From the NCBI RefSeq assembly GCF_000754095.2, contig NZ_JQSG02000006.1:666939-730938 (forward strand): 64,000 nucleotides of DNA. The letters are read 5' to 3'. Origin of the DNA: Acidihalobacter prosperus (GTDB taxonomy: Bacteria > Pseudomonadota > Gammaproteobacteria > DSM-5130 > Acidihalobacteraceae). Position numbers and translations under genes: made by a program. The notes under the pieces were generated by a model. The model did no database searches and was not told the origin of the DNA. It saw nothing but the letters and a program-made list of their open reading frames with translations. Below are positions 47,671-56,200 of the stretch, piece after piece; position 1 is the stretch's first letter, and every line of letters starts with the position of its first letter.

Positions 47671-48306
47671 TCAGCTGCGAATGAGCGTGATGCCCGCCTG
47701 CAGGAATACCGTTGCGGCGTAGATCATGATGGCGGTGACCGCGATGTTGATCGCCCGCCACACCTTCGGACGCTTCAGCCAGCGCGAAAGCGTGGCCGCG
47801 AGCAGGGTGATGCCGAAGAACCAGAGAACCGATCCGCTGATGGCGCCGCCCGCGAAGGCCGCCCGTTCGCCGCCATGGTAGCGTAGCGAGAAGGTGCCGA
47901 GCAAAACCGCGGTGTCCAGCCAGGCATGCGGGTTGAGCCAGCTCAGCGCCAGTGCGTTGAGCGCGATCCCGCGGCGTCGGGGGGGGGCGCCAATGCCGGC
48001 GGTTTCGACGGTCAGCGCCTGCTTCGCACGGACTGCATCGAGCCCCGCGCGGTAGGCGTGGTGGGCGAGAAATGCGGCGCCGCCAAGGTAGAGTACGGTT
48101 TCGATTCGCGGACTGGCCTGGATGACCGCGCCCAGCCCCATGACCCCGAGCAGGATCAAGCCGAGATCGCTCAGGCTGCACAGCGAGGCGACCAGCCAAT
48201 GGTGCTCGCGCCGGATGGCCTGTCGCAGGATATAGGCGTTCTGGGCGCCGATCGCGACGATCAGGCTGAGGCCGAGAAGCAGACCGCTGGTGTAGCTGCC
48301 GAACAT
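47671..48306 (-). CDS. argO: LysE/ArgO-family amino acid exporter
   Basis: A 211-residue inner-membrane exporter, the same length as E. coli ArgO. Six hydrophobic segments are visible; it opens with GLLLGLSLIVAIGAQNAYIL, the family's first motif, and has ALSWLNPHAWLDTAVLLGT later. ArgO exports arginine; close LysE members also export lysine. I chose the ATG at 48306, which gives the family N-terminus; the frame upstream has 37 codons without similarity. The ribosome-binding site is weak (AGAG). Confidence 0.84.
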   Translation of the reverse strand: MFGSYTSGLLLGLSLIVAIGAQNAYILRQAIRREHHWLVASLCSLSDLGLILLGVMGLGAVIQASPRIETVLYLGGAAFLAHHAYRAGLDAVRAKQALTVETAGIGAPPRRRGIALNALALSWLNPHAWLDTAVLLGTFSLRYHGGERAAFAGGAISGSVLWFFGITLLAATLSRWLKRPKVWRAINIAVTAIMIYAATVFLQAGITLIRS

Positions 48307-48415
48307 GTTGAGTCTCTTGAATGGGCAGTCCACCAGTCTATCAGGCATTGCGCAACGCTGGCCGCAGGGCCGTCGTGCGGCTAATCTGTCTGCCAGGACG
48401 GATGGAGAACGGCCC

Positions 48416-48820
48416 ATGGCCTTCGAGGATTTTTATCGTCTGAGCGCGCACGCGGTGATCACCGACGACGCAGGGCGCATTCTCATGCTCAAGGCGGATT
48501 ATGCCGAGCGTCACTGGGGACTTCCGGGCGGTGCCGTCGATCCCGGCGAGACGCTGATCGAAACCCTGATTCGCGAATGTCGCGAGGAACTGGGCTGCGA
48601 GATCGAGGTCGCCTATCTCAGCGGCATCTACTATCACGGCGCCGTGAATTCGCATTCGGCGATCTATCGCGCCAGCCTGCGCCTGCCGGCACGCATTGTG
48701 TTGAGCGAGGAACATTCGGAGTGGGGTTATTTCACGCTGGATACCCTGCGCCCGGTGCAGCGCGCGCGTGTGGAGGACTGCCTGAATTTCAGCGGCAAGG
48801 TCGCATACGCGGCCTATTGA
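48416..48820 (+). CDS. Nudix hydrolase
   Basis: A 134-residue Nudix-fold pyrophosphohydrolase. The Nudix box GxGxxxEx7REUxEExGU is present as GGAVDPGETLIETLIRECREELG, here split for length: GGAVDPGETLIETL then IRECREELG. All catalytic glutamates are kept. Substrate cannot be predicted from the box alone; nucleotide sugars, (d)NTPs and ADP-ribose are possible. GGAG before ATG 48416 is a fair ribosome-binding site. It is convergent with the outer-membrane barrel gene, with a strong hairpin between them. Confidence 0.88.
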   Translation: MAFEDFYRLSAHAVITDDAGRILMLKADYAERHWGLPGGAVDPGETLIETLIRECREELGCEIEVAYLSGIYYHGAVNSHSAIYRASLRLPARIVLSEEHSEWGYFTLDTLRPVQRARVEDCLNFSGKVAYAAY

Positions 48821-48822
48821 GC

Positions 48823-48850
48823 GTGCCGCACCTTGCGCAAGGTGCGGCAC
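48823..48850. terminator. Bidirectional hairpin terminator
   Basis: GTGCCGCACCTT (48823-48834) and AAGGTGCGGCAC (48839-48850) form a perfect 12-base-pair stem with a 4-base GCGC loop between the convergent Nudix and barrel genes. No long T-run follows on either strand, but position and symmetry make it the natural end for both transcripts. Confidence 0.65.
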
Positions 48851-48865
48851 GTCGAGACGCCCGGA

Positions 48866-49669
48866 TTAGAAAACGATCTGTCCGCCGAAGCCGATGCCGT
48901 AGCGTGCGCTGCCGTTGCTCAGGCCCTTGTCGACATAGAGCTGGAAGCCGCTGCCCGCACGCGTGACGTTGTGGTTCCAGGCGACGATCACGTCGGCCGG
49001 ACCGGCATACCCCTTCTGCTCGGATTGCGAACCGGAGAACATCGCGGTGAGGATGTTTGCCTGCGAGCGGGGCAGCACGTAGCTCGCGCCGAAATCGTAG
49101 GTCATGATGTTCTGTAGATTGGAATTCGCGGGTTTGCCGACCAGGCGGTAGCCCACGTGCGCGAAGGGAAAGGTGTAGCCGCCCGCACGCCCGTCCAGGC
49201 CGACGCCGAATTCATAGTCGTTGTGGCCTGAGCCGAGACCGGCCGAATGCGAGGCGGTCGCGATCTTGATCTTGGCGTAGGGGTGTACGCCGATATGTCC
49301 GTCGCGCGCGTGCGTGGCCGCATAGCGCACGGTCAGCCAGGTGTCGCCCATGCCGGACGCCGAGCGGGTCTGTGTCTGCGTGCCGCGGGTGGACAGGTTG
49401 CTGCCCGCGAGCGTGGCGCCCTGCGGCAGGCCTGTGACCGATTCGTAGGGCACGGTCAGCTTGATGCGCAGGCGATCCTTGCGGTACTGGATATAGGTCG
49501 GCAGGTAGAAAATATCGATGGTATTGGCGGTGCCGTACTTGCCGGTGAAATAGGCGGGAACGCTGCCTACCGTCCACTGCGCGGCCTGCGCATGGGCGCC
49601 GCCGGGGAGCAGGGCCGTGCCGAGTGCTGCGATGGCCATCCAGGTCGTGGTGCGGAGCGTGTTTGTCAT
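48866..49669 (-). CDS. Outer-membrane beta-barrel protein of the phenol MetA / transporter type
   Basis: A 267-residue secreted protein. Residues 1-28 form a signal peptide (WMAIAALGTALLPGGAHAQA). The mature part alternates polar and hydrophobic residues with many aromatic-girdle strands and ends in GFGGQIVF, whose C-terminal phenylalanine is the signal for BAM-mediated insertion. The pattern TIDIFYLPTYIQYRKDRLRI and later strands resemble the MetA-pathway phenol-degradation/transporter family, a 12-strand barrel. Its role is unknown. It lies 106 bases after the PEVEK-like gene, with a 15-base-pair hairpin between them, and is probably co-expressed with it. Confidence 0.8.
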   Translation of the reverse strand: MTNTLRTTTWMAIAALGTALLPGGAHAQAAQWTVGSVPAYFTGKYGTANTIDIFYLPTYIQYRKDRLRIKLTVPYESVTGLPQGATLAGSNLSTRGTQTQTRSASGMGDTWLTVRYAATHARDGHIGVHPYAKIKIATASHSAGLGSGHNDYEFGVGLDGRAGGYTFPFAHVGYRLVGKPANSNLQNIMTYDFGASYVLPRSQANILTAMFSGSQSEQKGYAGPADVIVAWNHNVTRAGSGFQLYVDKGLSNGSARYGIGFGGQIVF

Positions 49670-49720
49670 GGGTGTCTCTCCCTGAATCGAATCTTGTTGT
49701 TATGGCTTGCCGAAACCGGA

Positions 49721-49755
49721 CGCGACACTGCCGGCGGTTGGCCGGCAGTGTCGCG
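49721..49755 (-). repeat. Perfect 15-base-pair inverted repeat between two co-directional genes
   Basis: CGCGACACTGCCGGC (49721-49735) and its exact complement at 49741-49755 enclose a 5-base loop. It lies in the gap between the PEVEK-like gene and the barrel gene, on the minus-strand transcript. Without a T-run it may be a partial terminator, an RNA-stabilising element that sets a ratio of the two products, or a protein-binding palindrome. Confidence 0.78.
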
Positions 49756-49775
49756 ATACCCGGATGCGGCTGGTA

Positions 49776-50135
49776 TCAGTGGTCGACCTCGGGGGTCTGC
49801 ACCTCGGGACGCTGGATTTCGGGCTGCTGAATCTCGGGACGGGATACGTCGGGCGTCTGCACGTCCGGGCGTTCCACCTCGGGCTTCTCGATCTCGGGTT
49901 TTTCGACCTCCGGCTTCTCGATGCCTGAGTTGCCGACGTCGGGGGTTTCCACGTCGGCGCTGCTGGTCCCGGTGTTGAGCGAATCCGTGTCCGGCGTCGG
50001 ATTGATGCCGGGAGTGGTGATCACGTCCGGGCTGGTGTCGACGGCAGCGGCGGCAGCGCCCAGGGCCGCGAGATTGACGCCGAAGGCGGCGATCAGGGCG
50101 ATGAGCAGATGGCGCGTATGCGAGAGTTTGTTCAT
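49776..50135 (-). CDS. Secreted low-complexity protein with nine PEVEK-like pentapeptide repeats
   Basis: A 119-residue protein I do not recognise as a known family. Residues 1-31 are a signal peptide (LLIALIAAFGVNLAALGAAAA). After a Thr/Asp/Pro-rich linker, residues 75-119 are nine consecutive pentads of the form P-(E/D)-(V/I)-x-x, for example PEVEK PEIEK PEVER PDVQT. The composition recalls the elastic PEVEK region of titin: Pro, Glu, Val and Lys, low in aromatics, hence extended and disordered. It would be in the periplasm or outside. CAGGAG precedes the ATG. An ECF-type promoter candidate is at 50202-50229. The adjacent outer-membrane barrel may be a partner. Confidence 0.75.
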   Translation of the reverse strand: MNKLSHTRHLLIALIAAFGVNLAALGAAAAAVDTSPDVITTPGINPTPDTDSLNTGTSSADVETPDVGNSGIEKPEVEKPEIEKPEVERPDVQTPDVSRPEIQQPEIQRPEVQTPEVDH

Positions 50136-50201
50136 GGTGTCGGTCTCCTGGACGTGTTGTCTTGTGATGATGTCGGCGCGCTTGCGTCGCGCTTATCCCA
50201 A

Positions 50202-50229
50202 GACACGCGGAGACGGGGGAAAAGGTTCC
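50202..50229 (-). promoter_or_regulatory. Candidate ECF-sigma-type promoter of the PEVEK/barrel genes
   Basis: On the minus strand GGAACC (complement of 50224-50229) and CGTGTC (complement of 50202-50207) are 16 bases apart. GGAAC-N16-CGT is the usual shape of ECF (extracytoplasmic stress) sigma promoters. It is 66 bases before the gene at 50135. No ECF sigma gene is in the window, so this rests on motif alone. Confidence 0.5.
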
Positions 50230-50262
50230 GTGGGAAGGGAATGAAATCCGGCTGGCGCCGAC

Positions 50263-50286
50263 GCGGCCGGCCCTGAGGCCGGCCGC
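50263..50286 (-). terminator. Hairpin after the chemoreceptor gene
   Basis: GCGGCCGGCC (50263-50272) and GGCCGGCCGC (50277-50286) make a perfect 10-base-pair stem with a CTGA loop, ten bases past the chemoreceptor stop on the minus strand. The following bases are not T-rich, so it is a terminator only by position. Confidence 0.55.
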
Positions 50287-50295
50287 GGGCGGGAA

Positions 50296-51978
50296 TCAGA
50301 TCTTGAACTGGTTGACCAGCGACTGCAGCTCGGCCGATAGCTTGGCGAGTTCCTCGCTGGCGCTCGCGGTCTGTTGCGCGCCGGCGGCCGTCTGGTCGGT
50401 CGAGTGGCTGATGTTGCTGATGTTGCGGTTGATTTCCTCGGCGACGGTGGACTGTTCCTCTGCGGCGCTTGCGATCAGCGCATTCATGTCGTTGATGCGC
50501 GCCACCGAGGTGCCGATCTCGTCGAGCGAGGTGCCCGCCTCCTGGGCCTGCGTCACGCTTGCCTGGGCGCGTTCGCGCCCGGAGGCCATGGCTTCCACCG
50601 CACCCTTCGAGCCTGCCTGCAGGCGCTCGATCATGCCGCGGATTTCCTCGGTTGAGTCCTGCGTGCGTTTGGCCAGGGTGCGCACCTCGTCCGCCACCAC
50701 GGCAAAGCCTCGGCCCTGCTCGCCCGCGCGCGCCGCCTCGATCGCCGCGTTCAGCGCCAGCAGATTGGTCTGTTCCGAAATCCCGCTGATCACTTCCAGC
50801 ACGCGCCCGATCTGCGCGCTGTCGCCCTCGAGCGCATGGATGACCTCGGCGGTGCGTTCGACCTCGTCGGCGAGCTGACTGATCGCCTGGATGGTGCTGC
50901 CGACCACCTTCTGCCCTTTCGTGGTGGCGCCGCTGGCATCCTGCGCGGCCCGTGCCGCGTCGTTGGCGTTTTTCGCGACTTCCTGCACGGTGGAGGACAT
51001 TTCGTTCATCGCCGCGGCCACCTGTTCGGTTTCGCTTTGCTGGCTGCCGACGTGGCGATTGGTTTCCTCGCTGGTGGCGGAGAGCTCCTCGGCCGCCGCG
51101 GCAAGCTGCGCGGTGGACCCAGCCACCTGGCTGACGACCTTCTGGATACGCTCCACGAACTGGTTGAATGCATCGGCGAGCTGGTCCAGTTCGTCCTGTC
51201 CGCGGGTACTCATGCGGCGGGTCAGGTCGCCCTCTCCCTGGGCGATGTCGCGCATGGTGCTGACGGCGGTGCACAGGCGCTTGCGCATGCTCAACACGGC
51301 CGCGCCGATGAGGCTCGCGCCCACGAGCAGGGCCAGCATGAGCAGGCTCAGACTGAGTATCTTGGAGACCTGCAGATCGTGGAGCACCTGTTCCTTGTCT
51401 TGGGTTGCCCGCGCCTGCACCTGCTTGATCAACGCGGTTAACTGGCGGTCGATTTCCTCGGATTCCGGATAGGCGACGGTCACCAGCTCGCTTTGGGCGG
51501 CGGCGAACTGCAGCGATTTCAGACGTTCGATGGTCTGCTCGTAGTCGGCTTTGCTCTGCGCCCAGAGCACGCCGATCTGGTCGAGCTTTTCCTTGAATTC
51601 CGGGTAGTCGGCCACGATGGCCTCGGCCTGCCGGTAGGACTTGTCGGCGTCGTCCACGTAGCGACGCGCGGCCGCGACGTATTTGCCGTCGATACTGTCC
51701 TTCATCAGTTTTTCGACCTGCTTGGGGTCCATGCCGCCGGTGCGCGAAAGATTCATGTTGAGTACGTTGTCGCGTATCGCGACGCCGGTGCGCAGGGTGG
51801 CGCTGTTCATGTGTTCCAGCGTCTGCAGCAGCGTGGCTTCCTGATCGCTGCGCAGGGTGTCGCGCTTGATGATGCTGCCGAACCAGACGGGCGTGAGCAC
51901 GGCGGTGATGGCGAAGAGGGCGGCGACGCCGACGCTGGCCATGATGCGCGCGGAGATGGTGCGGACCATTAGGGTCAT
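50296..51978 (-). CDS. Methyl-accepting chemotaxis protein with periplasmic sensor domain
   Basis: A 560-residue chemoreceptor. A first membrane segment ([17 protein letters not shown]) precedes a periplasmic, mostly helical four-helix-bundle-like domain (about 40-200). The second membrane segment ([19 protein letters not shown]) is followed by HAMP ([20 protein letters not shown]) and the long coiled coil. The hairpin tip is [20 protein letters not shown]. It carries no obvious C-terminal CheR-binding pentapeptide (ends SLVNQFKI). It should send signals to CheA. AAGGA precedes the ATG and a sigma28-type promoter lies about 100 bases upstream. The ligand is unknown. Confidence 0.92.
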   Translation of the reverse strand: MTLMVRTISARIMASVGVAALFAITAVLTPVWFGSIIKRDTLRSDQEATLLQTLEHMNSATLRTGVAIRDNVLNMNLSRTGGMDPKQVEKLMKDSIDGKYVAAARRYVDDADKSYRQAEAIVADYPEFKEKLDQIGVLWAQSKADYEQTIERLKSLQFAAAQSELVTVAYPESEEIDRQLTALIKQVQARATQDKEQVLHDLQVSKILSLSLLMLALLVGASLIGAAVLSMRKRLCTAVSTMRDIAQGEGDLTRRMSTRGQDELDQLADAFNQFVERIQKVVSQVAGSTAQLAAAAEELSATSEETNRHVGSQQSETEQVAAAMNEMSSTVQEVAKNANDAARAAQDASGATTKGQKVVGSTIQAISQLADEVERTAEVIHALEGDSAQIGRVLEVISGISEQTNLLALNAAIEAARAGEQGRGFAVVADEVRTLAKRTQDSTEEIRGMIERLQAGSKGAVEAMASGRERAQASVTQAQEAGTSLDEIGTSVARINDMNALIASAAEEQSTVAEEINRNISNISHSTDQTAAGAQQTASASEELAKLSAELQSLVNQFKI

Positions 51979-52076
51979 GGCGGTTCCTTTCTTATGGTGG
52001 GTTATGCGCTTTCCGCACCGCGGTGACCTGTCGAGCTACCCCCCCCGGCGGTACGGGTACGCGATACTCATGCAGC

Positions 52077-52103
52077 TTATCGGCTTGCCATAAAAATCCT
52101 TTA
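52077..52103 (-). promoter_or_regulatory. Sigma28 (FliA) type promoter of the chemoreceptor at 50296-51978
   Basis: On the minus strand TAAAGGAT (complement of 52096-52103), an 11-base spacer and GCCGATAA (complement of 52077-52084) match the sigma28 consensus TAAAGTTT-N11-GCCGATAA at 6/8 and 8/8. This is the best match in the window. The second such promoter is at 21284-21310. Confidence 0.82.
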
Positions 52104-52151
52104 ATGCCGGATTATCGTTGTGTTTTGTGAGCCGTTACGCAGGCTTATAGA

Positions 52152-52292
52152 TCAATCCAGTGCCATTTGCAGGCGCAGCAGCAGCACGGTGGCGTCGCGG
52201 GCAGTGCCGGCCACGTTGCGGATGTACTGGATGTCCGGCTGCAGCGCGAAGCGCCGGTCCAGCGCAAGCTGATAGGTCGCCTCGATGGCGGT
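52152..52292 (-). pseudogene. In-frame C-terminal remainder of the OprB-type porin
   Basis: Directly after the TAA that ends the porin gene (complement of 52293-52295) the same frame stays open for 46 codons and ends in TGA (complement of 52152-52154). The translation (TAIEATYQLALDRRFALQPD then IQYIRNVAG, ending LLLRLQMALD) is the normal last strand region of OprB porins. So the porin reading frame is broken by one stop codon, most simply a GAA-to-TAA change. Either the porin is inactive or truncated, or the stop is read through. Confidence 0.82.
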
Positions 52293-53222
52293 TTACGCCC
52301 GCAGGCCGCGCAGGTCGGCACGCGTCATGCCGAGGGAGAAATGATCGTCCGGCCGCGATGCCAGTGGCGCGGAAACGTCGACCCCCAGACTGAGATGGCG
52401 CGGCACCGTGCTGTCGCCGCCTGGCGCCAGCCCCAGACGCAGAAACGCGCGGACATGACGCGTCCCCGGGCCGTTAAGGGCCTGCGATAGATTGAGGTAG
52501 CCGCCGTCGAGCGCGGTGGCTGCGAGCGCGGTGTCCGGCTGACGGTAACGCCACAGCCCGATGCCGATCTGCGTGGGCGCTTCCGCGCCGTAGCCGTAGT
52601 CGAGCTCGACAATGGTCAGTGCGCCGTTGCCGAGCGGCCGCATGCGCTGGCCGGGGTCTGCCTGGAATAGACCGGCGTGCAAGGTCAGCGCGCCCTGTCT
52701 GCGGCCGTAGACGAGGCCGTAACCCGGTTCCGGATAGGTGGAGACGGGCAGGTTGCCGCTGAGCGTCGGATCGAGTCCGAAGGAGGCGTTGAGCAGCAAG
52801 CCGGCGGCATCGGTCACGTCGAATAGGGTGTTGAGGTCGATCAGACCAATCTGCAGGCTGTTGGCGTGCGACCAAGTTTGTCGATACCAGGCGCTGTAGA
52901 GTCGAGTGGCGTCCGGGGCCTCGATATTGGAGGCGGTCTGAAAATCGCCGATGTAGCGGCCGCTGGGCAGGCCGCTGCGCACGGCGAGGAAGGACAGGTG
53001 CACGCTGCTGTGCGCGCCGGCATCGCCGGTGCCTGCGTCCAGCGCGGCCAGCAGCATGCTGTCGTAGGTGGTGCCGGCGCGCAGGGCACCGTCAGGGGTG
53101 TAGACGGCCTCGTTGTTCCAGATGAGACTGGTGTCGAGCGACGGGGTGGCGGCTGCGGCGCCGGCCGCAAGAACGAGCGGCGCCAGGCAAAGCCGGCGCA
53201 GGAGACGGGTATTCATGTGCAT
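52293..53222 (-). CDS. OprB-family carbohydrate-selective porin, prematurely terminated
   Basis: A 309-residue product (355-356 residues if the frame continued past the TAA). Signal peptide LLRRLCLAPLVLAAGAAAAT, then a 16-strand-type barrel with OprB landmarks: YIGDFQTASNIEAPDATRLY, LIDLNTLFDVTDAAGLLLNA and SFGLDPTLSGNLP. Family members transport sugars or other small solutes. It ends in DLRGLRA before a TAA where homologues continue; the missing residues are at 52152-52292. No ribosome-binding site is evident; ATG 53222 or 53216 are both possible. A Fur-type box lies just upstream, so iron would repress it. Loss of the last strands should impair BAM assembly. Confidence 0.8.
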   Translation of the reverse strand: MHMNTRLLRRLCLAPLVLAAGAAAATPSLDTSLIWNNEAVYTPDGALRAGTTYDSMLLAALDAGTGDAGAHSSVHLSFLAVRSGLPSGRYIGDFQTASNIEAPDATRLYSAWYRQTWSHANSLQIGLIDLNTLFDVTDAAGLLLNASFGLDPTLSGNLPVSTYPEPGYGLVYGRRQGALTLHAGLFQADPGQRMRPLGNGALTIVELDYGYGAEAPTQIGIGLWRYRQPDTALAATALDGGYLNLSQALNGPGTRHVRAFLRLGLAPGGDSTVPRHLSLGVDVSAPLASRPDDHFSLGMTRADLRGLRA

Positions 53223-53248
53223 GGGTTTCGGTCGTCTTATTTTATAAG

Positions 53249-53264
53249 AATGAGAATTATTATC
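53249..53264 (-). promoter_or_regulatory. Fur-type box upstream of the OprB-type porin
   Basis: On the minus strand GATAATAATTCTCATT (complement of 53249-53264) differs from the Fur consensus GATAATGATTCTCATT at one position. It lies 27 bases before the porin ATG, in a gap between the porin and the RND gene, and fits iron-dependent repression of the porin. It is the third Fur-type box in the window. Confidence 0.78.
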
Positions 53265-53299
53265 ACAAGACGAGGGGGCGGGCAATCCATCCCTTCCCG

Positions 53300-56200
53300 C
53301 TATGCCGACTGCCGACGCCCCCAGCGCAGATAAAGCGCGGGCAGCAGATTGGTGCTCAGCAGCGAGCTCCACAGCACGCCGCCGAGCACGACGATGGCGA
53401 GCCCCTGCTCGGGTGCGGCGCCGAGTCCCCAGCCGAGCGCGGTCGGCAGCATGCCCAGGGCCGCCGTGAGCGTGGTGAGCACGATGGGGCGGAAGCGGGC
53501 ACGCACGGCCTCGCGTACGGCTTCTTCGGGCGACTGCCCGGCGCGTTCGTTGGCACGTGCGTAGCTGAGCAGCACGATGCCGTGATTGAGGCTAATGCCG
53601 ATCAGGGTGAGGAATCCGACCAGCGCGGTCGCGTTGAGGCCGACGCCGCTGGCGGCGAGGGCCAGCGCGCCGCCGGTGAAGGCCAGCGGCGCCTGCAGCA
53701 ACAGAATGCCGGCCAGACGCAGGCCGTCGAACTGCAGGGACACGATGCCCAGCGTCAGCGCCAGCGCGCCGAGTGCGGCCAAGCCCAGCACCCAGGCGGT
53801 ATGCATCAGCAGCGGGTACAGCCCGCCGAAGGCGTAGCGATAGCCGCTCGGCAGCTTGAGGTCATGCAGTGCCTGCCGAGCCTGGGCGGTTACCGTGCCC
53901 AGTGGCGCCAGTGGCGTGGCCAGGATCTCGACGGCGCGCGCGCCGTCGAGATGTCGGATCTGGTTGGGCGTCTGCGTTACCGTCAGGTCGGCCAGCTGCC
54001 CAAGCGGCGTCCAGCCGTGAGCGGTGCGCAGCTGCAGCCGGCGCAGGCCGACCAGTCCGAGCGCTTGCGGATGCGGCAGCCGCAGATAGATCGAGAGCGG
54101 CCATTCGCCGTCGGGTACCCGTGCCAGTGTCCGCCCGCGCAGCAACAGCGCCATCTGCCGGTAGAACCCCTGCGGATCGAGGCCGTGGGCGCGCAAGGCG
54201 TCGTCACGCGGCTCGACCCGTAGCACGGGTACGGGATAGCTGTCGTTGTTGAACACGTCCGCCAGCGCGGGGACGTGCCGCAGGCGCGCGGCGATTTGCC
54301 CGGAGAGCGATTCCAGGGTGCCGAGCCGGGCGCCGTAGAGCGTGATTTCGAAGGGTTGGGGCAGGCCGGAAAGGCTTTCGCCCAGGCGCTCGATGGTGGG
54401 GGTATCGATGCTTTGCTGTACGCCGTCGATCGCCGCTTCGTTCAGTAGCCGCGCGGCGACCTTGCTGAGCGAGGCGGTATGCACGCCCGGCTTGAGCACG
54501 ATCTGTATTTCACCGGCGAAGGCGCGTTCGGTGTAGGCGGTGCCGCGCGCCGAACCGATGCGCGCGAAGGTGTGCGCGACGTCGGGGTCGGCGCGCAGGT
54601 GGCGGGTGAGCTGGGCCACGGCACTGCGTGTCTGGGCCAGCGTGCTGCCGGGCGGCAGGGTGAAACCGTCCAGCAGCACGCCTTCGTTGGGCAGCGGGAG
54701 AAAATTCATCGGGACGACGGCCAGGGCGATCAGGCTCAGCAGGAACAGCCCTGCCGCGGCCAGCGCGCTGAGGCCTGGCCGGCGCAGGGTCAGCCCCAGT
54801 AGACGGTGGTTGCCGCGTTGCAGCCATGCGAGCAGGCTGCCGCCGCTGCGTGATGTCCGGCCGGCCGAGCCGATGTGGGAGAGCAGCAGGGGGATGAGCG
54901 TCAGCGAAACCAACAGGGAGGCGAGCAGTGCGAGGCTCATGGCGAGGGCAAAGGGGTTGGAGAACAGGCCGGCCAGACCGCCGACCGCGAGCAGCGGCAG
55001 ATAGGCGGCGACGGTGGTCAGCGTGCCGGTGATGTCGGCGCCGGCGATGTCCTTCAGCCCCGCACGCACGCCTTCGATGCCGGCCACGCCGCGTTCCCAG
55101 CGATGGTAGATCGCCTCGAGGACGATGATGCCATCGTCGGCCAGCAGGCCGACCGCGACCGTGAGCGCGCCCAGCGTGAGGAGATTGAGGCTTTGTCCGA
55201 ATGCGTATAGCCCGGCGATCCCGAGCAGCAAGGACAATGGGATACTCAGGGCGAGCACCCACACACCGCGATGCACGCCCAGCAGCCACAGGAGTACGGC
55301 GATCGCGAGCAGGCCGCCGGCCAGCAGATTGCGCCCGAGATCGCTGCCGATCAGTCCGACAAGGTGGCTTTGACGATAGATCGGCACCCAGCGCACGCCG
55401 TGCGGCAGCTCGGCTTGCAGACGTTGCAGCGTGGCGGCAACCGCATGGTCCACGGGCAGGGTCGACGCCCCGGGTTGCTTGAACACGATCAAGCCCAACG
55501 AGGGATGTCCGTCCAGCGCGACGGCGCTATGGATGGGAGTGGCCGCCCGCGCGACGCGGGCGAGCGCGCCCAGGGGCACATCGCCGTGGGCGGTGGGGAT
55601 CGCTATCGCACGCAGCGCGGCGCCGGTCAGCGGCAGATGCCGGGCTTCGATCAGTACGTCCTGGTGACCGAGATCGAGGTGGCCGGCGGGGCCGAGCACG
55701 ACCTGCCGGCGGACGGCGTCGGCGATCGCCGAGATGCCGATGCCGTAGCGGTGCAGCGCAGCGGGTTCGGGCTGGATCCACAGGGCCTCGTCGCCGCTGC
55801 CGAACAGTTCCACCCGTTGCACGCCAGGCACCGCTCGCAGAGCCGGCAGGATACGGGTGCGGATGGCGCGCTGTACTCGGTAGGCCGGTATTTCTGCTGG
55901 TATTTCAACGCTGTAGTCGGCGATTTCGTTGATCGCATTGCCCATGACTTCCGCATAGGGATGCACGCCGGCAGGCAGGCTGCCGCGGGCGCGGTCTATG
56001 GCAGCGTACACGGCCTGCAGATCGGGCTGCGGGCGCGTGCCCTCGTCGAAGCGGATGGTCAACTGGGCGGTCCCCTGGCCCATGCTGCTGCGCAGGCTGC
56101 GCATTCGGGTCAGTCCCATCAGGCGGCCTTCCAGCGGGCGGACGATCAGGTTTTCCATCTCGGCGGCCGTCGCCCCGGGATCATGAACGACGATGCCGAT

